From contig NQMI01000001.1 of NCBI GenBank assembly GCA_002270565.1, positions 992,396-1,056,395 of the forward strand: a stretch of 64,000 bases of DNA, given 5' to 3'. Shown here piece by piece: positions 24,514 through 36,748 of the stretch. Position 1 is the stretch's first letter, and each line of letters starts with the position of its first letter. Below the pieces are notes generated by a model. That model worked only from the letters and a program-made list of their open reading frames with translations, was not told where the DNA came from and did not search any database. Source of the DNA: Stenocarpella maydis (taxonomy: Eukaryota; Ascomycota; Sordariomycetes; Diaporthales; Diaporthaceae). The position numbers and the translations under genes were made by a program.

Positions 24514-26356
24514 TCACGTTACATCCCCATTGTCGCCATCCGATGGGGACCTCTGCCGCTTCTTTGACTTGACCCGTGCCGGGGGAGGCATTCGCAGCTC
24601 TTGTAGGAGCTCTCGTGGCAAATAACGCTGGGCGAGCGCGAACGGCGTCGTGGTGGCGTTGATCTGCCGTTGTCTGACGGGGCGAAGATGACTTGGTTAG
24701 CGACGCCTCTACACAATGTACAAAATCACATTGTTACCCTGTCGCAAAGAGTCGGGTCAAAAACGACGCGACTTACCTCCTCATCAGTGTCAACATGTCA
24801 CTCTCCTCAATCGTCTTCCGGCCCGCATGTTTGGCATATGCGGATAAGTCATCTCCGAGCTGTTCAAAGAACCAGTCGGACGCCTGCACAAGGGCTGCCA
24901 AGGTGTCCGGTGAGATCTTGGACTTGCCGGCAAAACGTTGCGCGACTCTCTTGACAACCCCTGCGGGAAGCGACGGATATTCGATGCCATGCTGGGATAT
25001 TTTCTTGCCGGGCTTCTTGAGTAGTTTTGATATTGATGGCTTGGTCGTCCGTCCGAAAGCCTCTGCAGTGGCTACCTCTGAGACCAGGTCGCCGAGATCA
25101 ATGTCACTATCACCTTCGGCTTCGCGCTCGCGCGCACCGTCACCGCGCAAGCCTAGCGTCGGGTCCTCGTTGTTGTCGATCTCCATGTCTCCAGGCAGGG
25201 GGGCGTCCTCCATCCCGAAAGCCTCGTTTCGCGGAGATGAGAAGCTTTCTCTCCTGGGACTAGACTCGACCTGTGGCTGCAGCATGACGGTACTCTGGTC
25301 GGCCTCGTCAAAGTTCACGTCAATAGCCCCAAAGCTCCCCAGGGTCTCTCGGCGACGAGCCTCGTCGTCGTCGATCCTCTCAAACATGGCGTCGTCGTCA
25401 CCCATACCCATCATGCCGGAATCTTCACCCTCATCGCCATCCCAATTGGCCCGGGGGAAGAAGGCCGAGTCGATACCGACGTCGTCATCGCTGGCGGGGT
25501 CGTTCATAGGCCCATAGTCACTCATGCGCATTGAATACCGCTGATTGTCCAGAGTCTGCCTGCGCGCCAGCTCTATGCTCTGCATCGTGTAGTTGTCCTC
25601 GAGGTCCTCCAGCCCAGATGACCGCGGCGGCCGCAGATCATCGTCACTAACGTCGTCGATCGGCAGCGACAGCCGCGGTCTGTCGATGGGGAACTCATCG
25701 CTGTCATCGGGGTCTTCAGGTATCGTGACCTTCCCGCCACCCCTGCTGCCCCTGCTCCTGCTGCGCCGGCCCCTCGTGCGCGTCCCGCTGTTGCTGGAGG
25801 GATCATCCGGCGACGAGCTCGACGACGTCGTGATCAACTGTGACTTGGGCGCGAGGGTCCGGCTCAGGGCCCGCAGCACGTCCCGCGGCGTCTCCCTCTG
25901 GTCGCGCACGGAGCGCCGCCGGTTCCGGCCGGGGGTGTTGATCTCGTTGATCGCGGCGCGCCGCGAGTCCAGGGCGCGGATGGCGGCGCGGCCGTGGGGG
26001 GTGAACTGGGTGGGGACGCCGCCGCCGCCTGCACCGGCGGCCCCTGCTGCCCTGCGGCCCGAGGCGGAGAGCAGCAGGTGGCGCGACGCGCGGAAGTCGA
26101 GCACCTGGTGGCCCGGGGTGCGGATGGAGAAGCGCGCGGCGGAGGAAGGGGGCGCAGAGGCGCGGGAGACGTCGGGCGTCTGCTGGCTGGTGGCGGTGGC
26201 GGCGGCGGCATCGTTGTTCTTGGGTGGGTGCGACGAGCTGCGGCGGGGGGTGGTCCTGGAGGGACTGGGCTGGCGGGTTGGGGAGGACATCTTGGGTCGC
26301 GATAGTCTGGGCCGGATTGGGAGCTGCTGCTCACCCGAGCTCTGGTCGTCTTCCAT
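24514..26356 (-). CDS. Kinetochore protein CENP-T with C-terminal histone fold
   Basis: Minus-strand exons 24777-26356 and 24514-24673 give 579 aa; the donor is GTAAGT. The N-terminal ~440 residues are disordered, with Ser/Pro/Arg-rich then very acidic stretches. SFSSPRNEAF-type and TPGRNRRRSVRDQ motifs are candidate CDK sites. The histone fold begins near 455: GIEYPSLPAGVVKRVAQRF, then KISPDTLAALVQASDWFFEQ and LSAYAKHAGRKTIEESDML. After the intron comes QRQINATTTPFALAQRYLPRELLQEL, the CENP-T family extension. CENP-T pairs with CENP-W in the CCAN and recruits Ndc80 through its N-terminus; the yeast relative is Cnn1. The N-terminus here (MEDDQSSGEQQLPIRPRLSR) is poorly conserved by eye, as usual for this fast-evolving family. 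Confidence 0.88.
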
Positions 26357-28553
26357 TTAGAAGTGCAGCATTGCTCCGCTCCGCCTTTGCCCTGGAAAGG
26401 GTTTCGTCAGCCTTGTGGTGGTGACTCTGGGGAAATACATGGGGTGTCGCTGCTTGTTGATGTCACCAGGTCGGTAGATAAACGCGCCTGACGCGTCTGG
26501 GCAGCTCCAACTGTGGTGGACTATGGACTCCCCGCAGGGGTGTGAGGAGCGGGAGCTTGACTGAGCCTTTTCCTAGCCCCACACCCCTTATTAATATGTA
26601 GTACTAAGTAAGTAGGCACCTAAGGCACCTGGCAACACTTACCTGGGCGCTAGGTTGTCATTAGGACAGCTGTGTTTATGTGCGAGTTGCTGGAGATAGT
26701 AGCTGGAAATTAGGTTGTTGGAAATAGTTACATCATGTTCCTGTTGTATTGTTGTGTTTGACCACAGCTTGCTTACCAATTGTCCTATAGGTCGACACAG
26801 GTATTGCCAGAGGAGCAATCTCGATAGAATCACGTTCCCTAAAGTGGTTTTGTACTGCACAGCCCGGGTTGCTCAGTAGCAGTCTGCGGCATCTTGTCAT
26901 GAAACTGGTTACTGTGCATTGTGGAGGTGTGGGTTCTACCTCTGTTTCAATGCAGGACCCGAGGAGAAATAACGCATGCAAGCAGTTCGAAAACCAGGCC
27001 CCAAATCCCTCGACGCGATACGAGACAGTGGTACTGGCCCATGGCAGAAAACTGAGAACTGGTGCTGCAGCTTGTGCTCGGATTGTCTGTGGCCGGCTCC
27101 CGCTTCAAGACCGTCGTCTTGCAGTCTGGAGAGTTCAGGTTCAACCCCGAAGACAGCGACGGTCCTACGGTGGTGGCGGTGCCCGGATCGAGCCCATCTC
27201 GCCGAGGGGGCTGAGCCCCGGGGCCGGCGAGTTTCCTCCCCGGCGCTCCGCTGACTGGCACAGCATGGCGCGCCTGCGCCTGCGCACCCCCGGGGCAGGG
27301 GTGTTTGTGTGTTCTCGGTCGGTCTCGTGCCACAGCGGAGGATGGTAGAGTGCTTTGCTAATTAGGCTTCTGGAAGGGGGCGGGGCAAGCCAGAACGATG
27401 AATGAATTCAGCCGAAAAATCCTAGACGGAGCCTGTCACGATGATCCATGTGGTGATCGCTGTCACCCAACTTGACGACGCAGAGGTTACCTGGGTTTTC
27501 TTTTTCTTCTTTGCCGTTTGACGTCGGACATAACCGAGTGAGAGCACCTTCCCGACTCGTCTTCGTCCCAAGAGTGCTTGTCTCAGGCCTGACGCTTCGA
27601 GTCTTGGTACTGGCGATGCGCGAGCAACGACGGCCCTGCCGTGCGGTCCGGATCGGCTGATATGACGTCTGCTGCACGCGTCCGCCGGAGAGAAGGTTCT
27701 TCTTGTCTGCTACGCTCAAGACCCCAAACGGGGTGACCAGTCGTCCAGACTTCACACAAGCTCACGCAGCAGCGCACATGGTCCGTTTCAAGCAACCTTG
27801 TTGGCCGGGTGGGATCCCTTCTGCGACGCTCCTCCCAGAGTAGCCTGACAGGGCGAGAGGTGAGGCTTGACACGACCCGGGGGATTGGCCCAGTAGTACA
27901 CAAGTGTCGTCAGCCCTGCTGGCCCCGTCCTGGGGCCGTGAGGGACATGTAGTGTGCAGAGTGGCAGATGCGGATGGGTTAACCGTGGCCTGTGTCACAC
28001 CATGGCTGTACCTGGCCATTTGCAGGCCTGGGCCGAGGCACACATACACACCCACACGCGCAGCCTGGAACGCGGCGGCAGGGAGGGCGAGGAGTTGCGA
28101 GTTGGGGTGTGGTGTAGGAAGGTGTGTGTGTGTGTGCGCGCGCGAGTGTGTCGTCGCAAACGAAGTCTTGAAACAACAAATCACGGCCAGGCATGGGGGT
28201 GGGCTCAGACCAGGTCGAGGAACCGAGGGGCATGTGGTTCCCTGCCTCTCGCGTTCCAAACCCGAGAGCCTTGTTACAGGACTTGCCTCAAGTCGCGCCA
28301 GGACCCGACCTTCTGCCAGCGCCCGCCGTCGTAGCGACCCACAGCCTCGCGGTGCGATGGGCTGATTGACTGCTGGGGGACATGCACATGTGCAACGCAT
28401 GTGGCTGCTGTGGGTGGTTTATCAGTTGTAGGTCTAGATAACACCTGCCTGCGGTTGAGAGCATACCTAGCCTCACGTTTGGAGACGGTGTACCCAACCA
28501 ATTCGGTGTCGAGACATATGGGCAACGTGACACGGCTTGTATCTTTGGACTTG

Positions 28554-28624
28554 TATATATATATATACACTCACTCACTCACTCACTCACTCACACAGAG
28601 AGAGAGGGAGAGGGAGAGGGAGAC
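28554..28624. repeat. Compound microsatellite (TA)n-(ACTC)n-(GAGAGG)n
   Basis: Three simple repeats abut: alternating TA at 28554-28567, about seven units of ACTC to 28594, then AGAGAG/GAGAGG purine repeats to about 28624. It is intergenic. Confidence 0.95.
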
Positions 28625-29283
28625 ACAGATACGGTAGATAGATGCATACACCCATAGGTGCCAAGTCCATCACATACCATGCATCCACCCGTAGGACATC
28701 TGCTGCTTGTATAGACCGACGGGTACTGAGTGCCCCCGTAGGCAATAGGACGAAAAGTGTTTCCGAGAGGAAGCCGGGCGGGCCAGCGGCCACTCCAAAC
28801 ATCTAACGATCCGCGATGACTCCTTTTTACCAGAGTTGGTGTTGAGGACGAACTCGGTTTGGGGGCCCCAAGGCCAATCCGAAGTCATCCATACCTACTA
28901 AGTAGGTGGGTATCTCCTGTGGCCTGTCTCGCAGAGTTTCCAACTCCTATCACCTCGCTCAGTTGCTCCATCAGTCAGTCCCTCGCTCATTAATACACCC
29001 GACCAATTCCATCAGGCCGTCAGCCGCCCTGCCACTCGCCGTCTTGGTTCGCGCGGGCGTTCGGTGACCAGCCACTCAGGATTTGTACAAGCGGTTTGGC
29101 ATAGCAGCAGCCAGATAACTGGGACTCTGTCCCCACCAAGATCTCCGTCCCGCTGGCCGTTTCGAGACGAATTGCAACCTCACAGATCGCTCATCCAGGA
29201 CACCCGGGCTTGCTTGGCCCCTTGAGCTGCCTCTCCTATTTGCTGGGTTTGACGCTCTTCACCATTGTTATTATACATAACCT

Positions 29284-29312
29284 GCCTGCTGCCTGCTGCC
29301 TGCTGCCTGCCT
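29284..29312. repeat. GCCTGCT tandem repeat
   Basis: About four copies of a 7-bp GCCTGCT unit lie in the pyrimidine-rich region upstream of the Rac gene. Confidence 0.9.
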
Positions 29313-30407
29313 CCACAGGCCATAGCTTTTAGCTTGTTTCTGTCTCCCTCAAGTTGCGCTGATTGCTTTTCTCTTTCTTTTCCCTTCAGCCTGTTGCCTG
29401 TGTGTGCGCGTGTGTGTGACCGTTTCGACCGTTGGTACGTTATGCAATGTTCCTTTTCTTTGCTTTTTCTTTCTTTTTTTCCGCTGCTGCTTCTCTCTAC
29501 CCCTTGCTGCACCAACCCCCCCTCGGCACTTCTCAGGTCTTCTTGATCTGCACAGGGCCGAAAGGACGGACGAGGGAGACGAGAGAGAGAGAAGCACTTC
29601 GGGGGTGTCCCCCGAGCCCCAACCCCACCTTGGCATATCGGGTCGGGTACCTGCTGCTCCAGGCTAGGGTATTGTAGCGGCGTCATACACTCCAACAAAC
29701 GCCGGTACGCTAGAGCCAGAGAGGTACATGCTATCTCCTCGCGGGTGGCCGCCGCCTTGACCCCCTTGGAGCTCCTCATGGAGTCGTCAAGGTGGGCCCC
29801 CCGCCACCCGCCTAGGGGTCCGGTCCATCAACTACTGCTGGCTGGCTGGCTGCTGTGTGCGCTGCTTGTGCGCTGCCGTGCTGTTTACCCTACCCACACA
29901 CGTACCTAGCCTAACTGGCCTTCACCTCCTCGTCGTCTTGCGGCATCAATCTGTTCCGGCTGTGTCAAAACGTTTCTGACTTTCATGCAGCAGCAACACC
30001 CCTCGACAATTGCGTTACAACAACCAAATAGCTCCCCGCCCTTTAGCCCTCCCGGTCCAACAACCTTCTCTGCCTTTTGACTGCTGCTGCATCACAAGGA
30101 ACTTCTCCCAATCAACCCATTTGCTCTACCTCTTTCTGCTGTCCTGCTCTGCCCTGGTCCAGCCTGCCCTGCAGCCTGCAACCTGCGACCGCCTTTCACC
30201 ACAAAACCCAGAGCCGGTCCGGTCCAGCCCAGCCCAGCCACGGGTCCCAGTCCAGCCATCATCCCAAACCAAAACCAACCCAGACCAATCCTGCTTCAAC
30301 TCCACCTTGCCGACCGACACATCCCAACCAAGAGGTCATCGTCGCATCCAACCACCTCACCCTACTTGCGTATCCTCGCACTCACGAGTGCATCTCTTGA
30401 CACAACA

Positions 30408-31484
30408 TGGCTGCACCTGGGGTCCAGTCTCTGAAGGTTTGTTTGTGCACCGGATCCCACCACAGCTGGCGCTGTCCTCCCCTCCTCCTGAGCCTCCTGA
30501 GGGGCTTGTGCAAGCCTGGCTAACCATGCAAATCATCAACTGCAGTGCGTCGTGACAGGTGATGGCGCTGTCGGAAAGGTCAGTGAACCTCCTCAATCAA
30601 CATGGCCTGCGACCAAGTGCTGACATCCGTCCTACCCAGACATGTCTGCTCATCTCCTACACCACCAATGCCTTCCCTGGCGAATACATCCCCACAGTGT
30701 ACGTGACCGCCAGCGCAGCCCGCCCTTTGTTGACCACCCCTATCGCCTCTCTCGGGCTTCACATACAAACTCCCGCTCCGCACCAGCCACCGGCAACACT
30801 AGTCATGACCGGTTATTCTGACAATGCTTTAACAACAGCTTCGACAACTACTCGGCGAGTGTGATGGTTGATGGGAAGCCAATCAGCTTGGGACTGTGGG
30901 ATACCGCCGGACAGGAAGATTATGATAGGCTGCGACCGCTCTCATACCCCCAGACAGACGTCTTCCTCATCTGCTTCTCCATCGTCAGCCCGCCGTCTTT
31001 TGACAACGTCAGGGCCAAGGTTCGTCAACTCCCCCGCCAAGCCTACCACACCACGTGGGCCGGCCGTAGGCCACATGGAACAGCACGCTGATGAATGTAA
31101 AACAGTGGTACCCAGAGATCAACCACCATGCGCCCAACATCCCCATCATACTCGTCGGCACTAAGCTCGATCTCCGAGAAGACCCCCAGACGCTCGAGAG
31201 TCTCCGACAGAAGAGGATGGAGCCCGTATCGTATGACGAGGCGCTCAAGTGCGCCAAGGACATCAAGGCCCACAAGTACCTCGAGTGTTCTGCTCTGACC
31301 CAACGGAACCTGAAAAGTGTCTTCGACGAGGCCATCCGGTATGTCAGCTATAAACCCCGGCCGCAACGGTGAATCCCGTCGTCCTGGGACCACAGCAACG
31401 CTAACAGCCGTTATGTTTAGTGCCGTCCTCAACCCCAGGCCTCAGCCCGCCAAGCCCAAGAAGTCAAAGTGCACCATCCTGTAA
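30408..31484 (+). CDS. RAC1: Rho-family GTPase Rac
   Basis: Six exons: 30408-30437, 30546-30578, 30640-30698, 30839-31019, 31106-31338 and 31421-31484, giving 199 aa with every phase consistent. The P-loop is GDGAVGK (residues 15-21, just upstream of the second intron). Switch I/effector region is [13 protein letters not shown], split by an intron; switch II is [20 protein letters not shown]. Guanine-specificity motifs are GTKLDL and ECSALTQ. The C-terminus is PKKSKCTIL, a polybasic region plus a CAAX box ending in Leu, predicting geranylgeranylation. [17 protein letters not shown] favours Rac over Cdc42. Rac controls actin, hyphal polarity and NADPH oxidase in filamentous fungi. Confidence 0.95.
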
Positions 31485-32715
31485 GCGTCGGAGTCTGGAA
31501 CCGAAGCATATCGCTCAGTCGACCGAACTTGTTTAATATGCCCGTTGTGTGCTACGGACGGAAAAGCTTCTAGAGAGGACGGATGGGGGCGACCACCTCG
31601 AGCGTCGGTCAAATAGAAAAGGCGAGAGGGGGCTGGCCTTGTGGAGTCGCTTGCATCGCGTGTTCCTTTACGGCTGGCACGCCGCCAGCTGGGCTCGGGG
31701 AGAAACGGAGGATGTGGTCCAGCTTATATTGCAATCCACGGCTTATATCATGCCACAGACGACGCACCCGGCCAGGACCCAACCCTTCTCTGCCGCCTAC
31801 CATGCTGGGCTCTCATGGAAACCGCCGTGTCCCAGCTCTGCCGGGCTCGGCTTATCTGGAGCACGAGGTACCGGGCTTTGCACCTCGTCTCACGGTTGCT
31901 TTTTTAACTTTCTCGCGATCTGTTCAGCAGAATGGGTATTTCACGCCAGTCACCAAAGGATATCCACGATTTGATGTTTGCTTTTTCTGTAGATAGCAGA
32001 GGAATACGGAAATGGAGGAAACGGCCGCGATCTTGTCATTTTTTTCTTCCCAAAGGAAATGGGCATTAGGGATGGACACCTACTACATGCTAAGCCAACT
32101 ATCACCACCTCTTGATTCCCAACACGGGGCTGCATAGAGAACGGGGCAATGTGATGATTTCGCTGGAGTTTTGCGTAGAATCGGAAGTGTCGTCTAAATC
32201 AGTTTTTCCTGAGCCTCACCTCTATACAAGCTGTCTATTCAGTTGAGTCTCGGGGTATTAGGGGTATCATTGTGCCGCCAGAGGATTCCAAGTGTAAAAG
32301 TAAGAATCCACGGGGGATTGAGCCTCAAAACCCGAAGAGGTCTCTCGGAATTTCTGGCCATGTTAGCCAGGAAGGGGGGAGATGTCAAGCAAATAAATAT
32401 CCGTGGTCTCGCGTTGCCAGTTCCGATGCTTCGCTTTGTATCCTGGGTCTCAAGGCCTGCCCTGGTGGCGCCATAGTCGAGTAAACACACACACACACAC
32501 GCAGAGACAAAAAAAAAGGTCCAGTAGAGAGGAGGGGGATCCGCAGGTGATACACAATCCGGACGTGGAACGGCATCTCCTGGTTCCGCCCCGCCCATAC
32601 GCCACGGTACTCCAGGGGTCCGGGGACTCGGAGGCCCGTGGTGGGAGTAATGCCCCCCCCCCACCACCCCCCCCCCCGGCGGTGGGGGACAGAAAAAAAA
32701 CCCGCCGTCCCTCTT
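31485..32715. other. Convergent 3' region, Rac / NOP6
   Basis: About 1.2 kb carries no supported gene. It includes CACACACAC near 32485, an A run near 32509, and two C runs (32653-32662 and about 32668-32677) close to the NOP6 end. Confidence 0.45.
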
Positions 32716-33950
32716 TTACCCCGGCGCGCCCGCGACCTCCCGGCCGCCCGGCGCCGCCCCCGGCGCCACGGCCGCCCCTCGCCCCCCGCGACCGCCGCGC
32801 CCGCCGCGCCCGCCGCTGTCAAACTCGTCGGCGGCACCAGCGGCGTCCTCGGCCGAGTTCATCTGAGCTCTCCTACTAGGATGGACCCACGAGTCCTCGT
32901 CCTGCTGCCCGGGCTCGGGCTGCGGCTCTCCCGCGGCGCCGGCATCGGCACCGGCGGCACCTTCCACCTTGCCCCCCTTCTTCTTCTTGTTGTTGCCCTC
33001 GAGCGCCTTGGCCTCCTCCTCGGCCTGGATGCGCCGCGCGCGCTCCTCGTTGAGCTTGGCGTTCTTGGCCTTGATCTTGTCCCTGCGCGCGGCCGTCGTG
33101 CCGCCCCCGCCCGGAGCTCTCGACGTTGATGCGCCGCGCCTCCCCGCTGCCCCGGGGTCCGCGAACTCGGTGTGTGGAACTTGCCAGGCACGTCTTCATG
33201 TGGCTGTAGTTGTCAAACTCGACAAAGGCGATGCCGCGCGACTTGCCGCCGCCGCTCTTCTCCGTCAGGAGCCGCACCGCGCTCGGCTTGAGCGAGGCGA
33301 AGTGCGCCTCCACGTCGGCCTTGGTTGCTGTGAAGGGGAGGTTGCCTGTTGGCGCCCGGGCGGGAGGCGGCGGGGTTAGTGGGCGTGCTTTTGGTCTGCA
33401 GCTGGTGAGGTCCCGGGGTTGCCGGGGGGGGGGGCAGGGGTGGAAACGACCTATAGCAGATGAACTTCTCGCGCTTCGCCTCGCGGCCCTCTTGCTCACC
33501 AGAATCTTCATCCGAGTCCTCTGCATCTCCGGGTTGCTGGCCCTCGTCCTCCTCGGCCTGCTCATTCTTGGTCTTCTTCGAAGCTTTCTTGTCCCCCTTG
33601 GTCTTCTTGCCCTCCTCATCGACCTTCTTCTGCGCCTTCTCGACCTTCTTCTTCTTTTTCTCCACCTTCGCCGCGTCTTTGTTCACTGCGTCCTCCTCGC
33701 CGGCGTGTTGGGGCTCTGACTTGGACTTCTTGCTCTTCTTGTCTCTCTTTTCCTTCTTCTCTTTCTTGTCGCTTGCGACTGGCTCGCCGGATTCCTTTGC
33801 CTTGGCTTCCTTCTTCGCCTTCTTAGCAGCCTTGCGCGCCGCCTTGTCGCCGGCCTCCTGCTGATCGACAGGGTCCTCGACCTCACTCAGCTTGCGCTTC
33901 CTGGATGGCTTCTCGGCCTTGAGGGAGGCCGATTCGGCTGTCTTCGCCAT
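32716..33950 (-). CDS. NOP6: NOP6-like nucleolar RRM protein, frame-disrupted
   Basis: The N-terminal part starts at ATG 33950. It is a 160-residue Lys/Glu-rich basic tract (many KKAKKEAK, KEKKEKRDKKSKK runs), ending KREKFICY. After an intron the RRM continues: GNLPFTATKADVEAHFASLK, AVRLLTEKSGGGKSRGIAFV and EFDNYSHMKTCL. This order is typical of fungal Nop6, which binds rRNA early in 40S assembly. The donor at 33450 and acceptor at 33346 leave the frame one nucleotide off. Past KTCL the expected KFH...EFADPGAAG, RRINVE and ARRDKIKAKNAKLNEERARR blocks lie in different frames between about 32990 and 33190. A Gly/Arg-rich tail ends near 32716. Either several one-base errors occur in this GC-rich stretch or the gene is decaying. 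Exact exon borders are therefore not given. Confidence 0.75.
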
Positions 33951-35010
33951 GTTGAGTAGACTGAGCCCTGTGGTGGCCGTGCAATTGACCGAGCGATTGG
34001 ATGGATTCGGAAGAATAGGAATGTGACCAGTGGATCTGCAAATTAGTTTGAGAACAAGTCAATGCAGGGACTTTTGCTGCAGAGGGAAAATAAGTTGAAC
34101 TAGGGAATTTTTTTTTTTTTCTCTCTCTGCGATTATGCCCAGTGCAGTTTAGATAAGATAAGGCCAACCCCACTAATTCAACACACTACACTTCACTCAA
34201 CCGCTTACCACAACGGCGCGTCAAGTCATTATACTCGATCTTGTCCAACTCGAAGGAACTGATGGTTAGTTATATGGAATTTGAAAACGGGCCCTTTCAG
34301 CGAGTCACTAATCCCTTTGTGGGCATCTCATGATAATTTGTGCTGCGTCTCCGGGAACCCCCCTTCTGCGACATAGCACCACCAGATCCGCACTGTTCTG
34401 CTCATTTGCTTTGTCGCTCCAACATGTCCCAAATTTCGCCGACTTCTGTGCTGCCGTCTCACTCCAACTCTCCGAGTCTCTAATATGGAACCTACGGCCT
34501 AGCACACGACCTCTTCAAGACTAGGTGTTGGGTTCGGCGAATTCGCTTGCTGATCATCATCTTCTCCAATGAGTCGTCAAGTATCTAGGGCCAGCGTACA
34601 TTCACCAAGTATCAAGCGTTGTGTTTGTCTTTTCGTAGCCGTAAGCAGCAGCAGCATCTAACATTGTTGTGGCGTGTCTAGAAGTCTATCATGTCTGAGC
34701 AGAACGAGCACCCATAAGCTAGATACATTTATAAGCCCAAGGGAGAAGCCTCGTCATTCCTCCAACACTCCTTGGTGTCCTTTCCATAAGATCCGAAGAA
34801 TAAAACAACCAAACCATCCCATCCGCCGCGCCAAAAGTCGTGTTGTGATGTAAGAGATAAGAGCGGGCAGGAGACGGCAAGCGGTCAAAGTGGTGTCGAG
34901 GGCTCGTCAATGTTGCCAGAGAAGAACTGTTGTCTGTTGACAATGGATGGTGGTGATCAGACTCCGAGAGGGGCCAAGAGGGGAGTGTACATTCCGAACA
35001 CTGCCGCGGC
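33951..35010. other. Intergenic upstream of NOP6
   Basis: These 1.06 kb form the NOP6 promoter side and the 3' flank of the next minus-strand gene. A T run (34111-34121) lies upstream of NOP6. No gene is recognised. Confidence 0.45.
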
Positions 35011-36748
35011 CTAGACAGCAAGAGCCAGGTGAGATGACAGGCCTCGTCCAGAAGAAGCTGAGGGCTGCGTAATGTACGCCGGAGAGTAGGCCGTTTGTGT
35101 TGCAGTGGCCAGACTTGATTCCCCTGCGCCCTCGAGCTTCCTAGCGCCGATCCCGCCTCCCTGGATGGTGACGACAGCGACGGTCGAAACGATGGCACCA
35201 CCTGCTCCGTTCCTAGCGCCGCCGGCTCCGTTGCCGCCGAGTCCGTTGCCGTCGAGCCCGTTTCCTAGGCCGCCTGCACCGCCCGATCCGACGCCGCTGC
35301 CGCTGCCCAAGCCGTCTTCGCAGTCACCAGCTCCGGAACCTGCTCCGCCCAGGCCATTTCCATTGCCGTTGTTTCCAAGGCCCGATCCACCGAGTCCGTT
35401 GCCAGAACCATGGCCAGATCCGGCGCCGAGTGACCCATCAGGTGAAGCGAGGACTGTGATTGTTGCTGGGCCGGATGCTCCACCGAGCCCCCCATTGCCA
35501 TGCCCAAGGCCCCCATTGCCGTTCCCAAGGCCTCCATTGCCGTTCCCAAGGCCTGAGCCGCCGAGACCTGCACCTCCGGTGCCGTCGCAATCTTGGCCAC
35601 CACCGGCACCACCGGCACCTCCAAGACCGGAGCCTCCCAGACCGGAACCACCAAGACCAGGACCCCCTAGGCCTGAGCCTCCCAGACCAGAGCCGGCACC
35701 ACCAGGGGAAGCCAGCACCGTGATTGTTGCAGGTCCGCCAGCCCCGTTGCCATTTCCGCCGAGACCGTTACCGAGCCCACCTGCCGCACCATTTCCAAGA
35801 CCGCCGCCTGCTCCGGCTCCACCGCCACCGACACCAGAACCGCCGAGGCCAGAGCCTCCACCGCCATTACCATTGCTGCAGTCCCCGGCTCCATTGTAGC
35901 CAAGGCCGGAGCCGCTGAGGCCGGTGCTACCGAGGCCAGAACCGCTTCTGTAGGCTCCAGGGACAGAGCTGCCGAGTCCAGAGCCGCCGAGTCCAGAGCC
36001 GCCGAGTCCAGAGCCGCCAAGCCCGGAGCCGCTGAGGCCGGTGCTACCGAGGCCACTTCCATCCACGGGGACGGCAAGAACAGTGACAGTGGCGGCAGCG
36101 CCTCCTGCACCGGCTCCATTTCCGAGACCGCCACCATTGCAGTCCCCGCCCATGAGGTGGACAACGTCTTTCTCTCCCTCAGGAGAGAGCTTGACATCAC
36201 TCTGGAGGTGAGAGGTGTTGGTGGCCCGAACATGTGCGGCAAGGCTGACAGGGCCAGTAGGGACTGAGAGGATTGCGGCATTGGCAGGAGAGGGGGGAGG
36301 AGAAGGAGATGCCACTCCAATAGGGGGCCAGGGAGATGTGAAACCAGAGACACCAGGGACGGACCAGACAGTGGTGACGAAGGAGCTAGGATGTGCAGGG
36401 GAAGGGGTGACGGTGAGATCCGATGTAGCGTGGAGGGAGTCGACAGATGGGGCAGGGTCCACGTGGATGTTGATCTCAAGTTGAATCTCAGGCGACGTGG
36501 GGCTCACGTCAAGGGAGTGAGGAAAGCCCAGGCTTTCCGGATCCAACTGGGCAGGAGGAGCAGCCAGCGTGTTGGGGGTGCCAGTTTCAAGGTCTGGTGT
36601 GCGTGTCAGTGAAAAGTGGTGGGGCAAAAACGGGCCTGGGAGGGGACAAACGGGGAAGTTTGGCAGAAACTGAGCCAGGCGGAGGCTGAGCCCAGGCCAG
36701 CTGAGAGGCGAGGAGACCGCCCGTGGTCAAGAGAGCGGCGGGATGCAT
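35011..36748 (-). CDS. Secreted Gly-Leu-Gly modular protein
   Basis: Minus-strand exons 36652-36748 and 35011-36593 give 559 aa. The 58-bp intron has donor GTTTGT, a CTGAC branch site and acceptor CAG. Exon 1 supplies a clear signal peptide, MHPAALLTTGGLLASQLAWA followed by QPPPG. Residues ~33-180 are Ser/Pro/Thr-rich. From ~180 onward the protein is built of four modules. Each starts with a single Asp-Cys (C184, C271, C368, C457), runs through GSGLGGSGLGG repeats, and ends with a short hydrophobic strand (TVTVLAVP, TITVLASP twice, STVAVVTI). The C-terminus is hydrophobic and small (SSGRGLSSHLALAV), possibly a weak GPI signal. I know no named family for it. An extracellular or cell-wall structural role is inferred from secretion and composition. 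Confidence 0.75.

Larger units (their letters stand above)
26357..30407. other. 4.0-kb intergenic region upstream of Rac
   Basis: No frame here shows a family signature or convincing splice structure. The right half (about 28900-30400) is pyrimidine-rich with many CCTGC/CAGCC words and short upstream ATGs, consistent with promoter and a long 5' leader of the Rac gene. Microsatellites at 28554-28624 and 29284-29312 are listed separately. CACACA/GTGTGT stretches occur near 28037 and 28122-28150. Confidence 0.5.

Noticed and set aside
27762..28400. 212-codon minus-strand frame
   Set aside because: Composition follows CA/GT repeats (HTHTH) and lacks domains or a plausible start context.
35105..35899. 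Pro-rich 264-codon plus-strand frame
   Set aside because: It is the reverse complement of the Gly-rich repeat gene; glycine codons read backwards give proline. The signal peptide and splice site support the minus strand.
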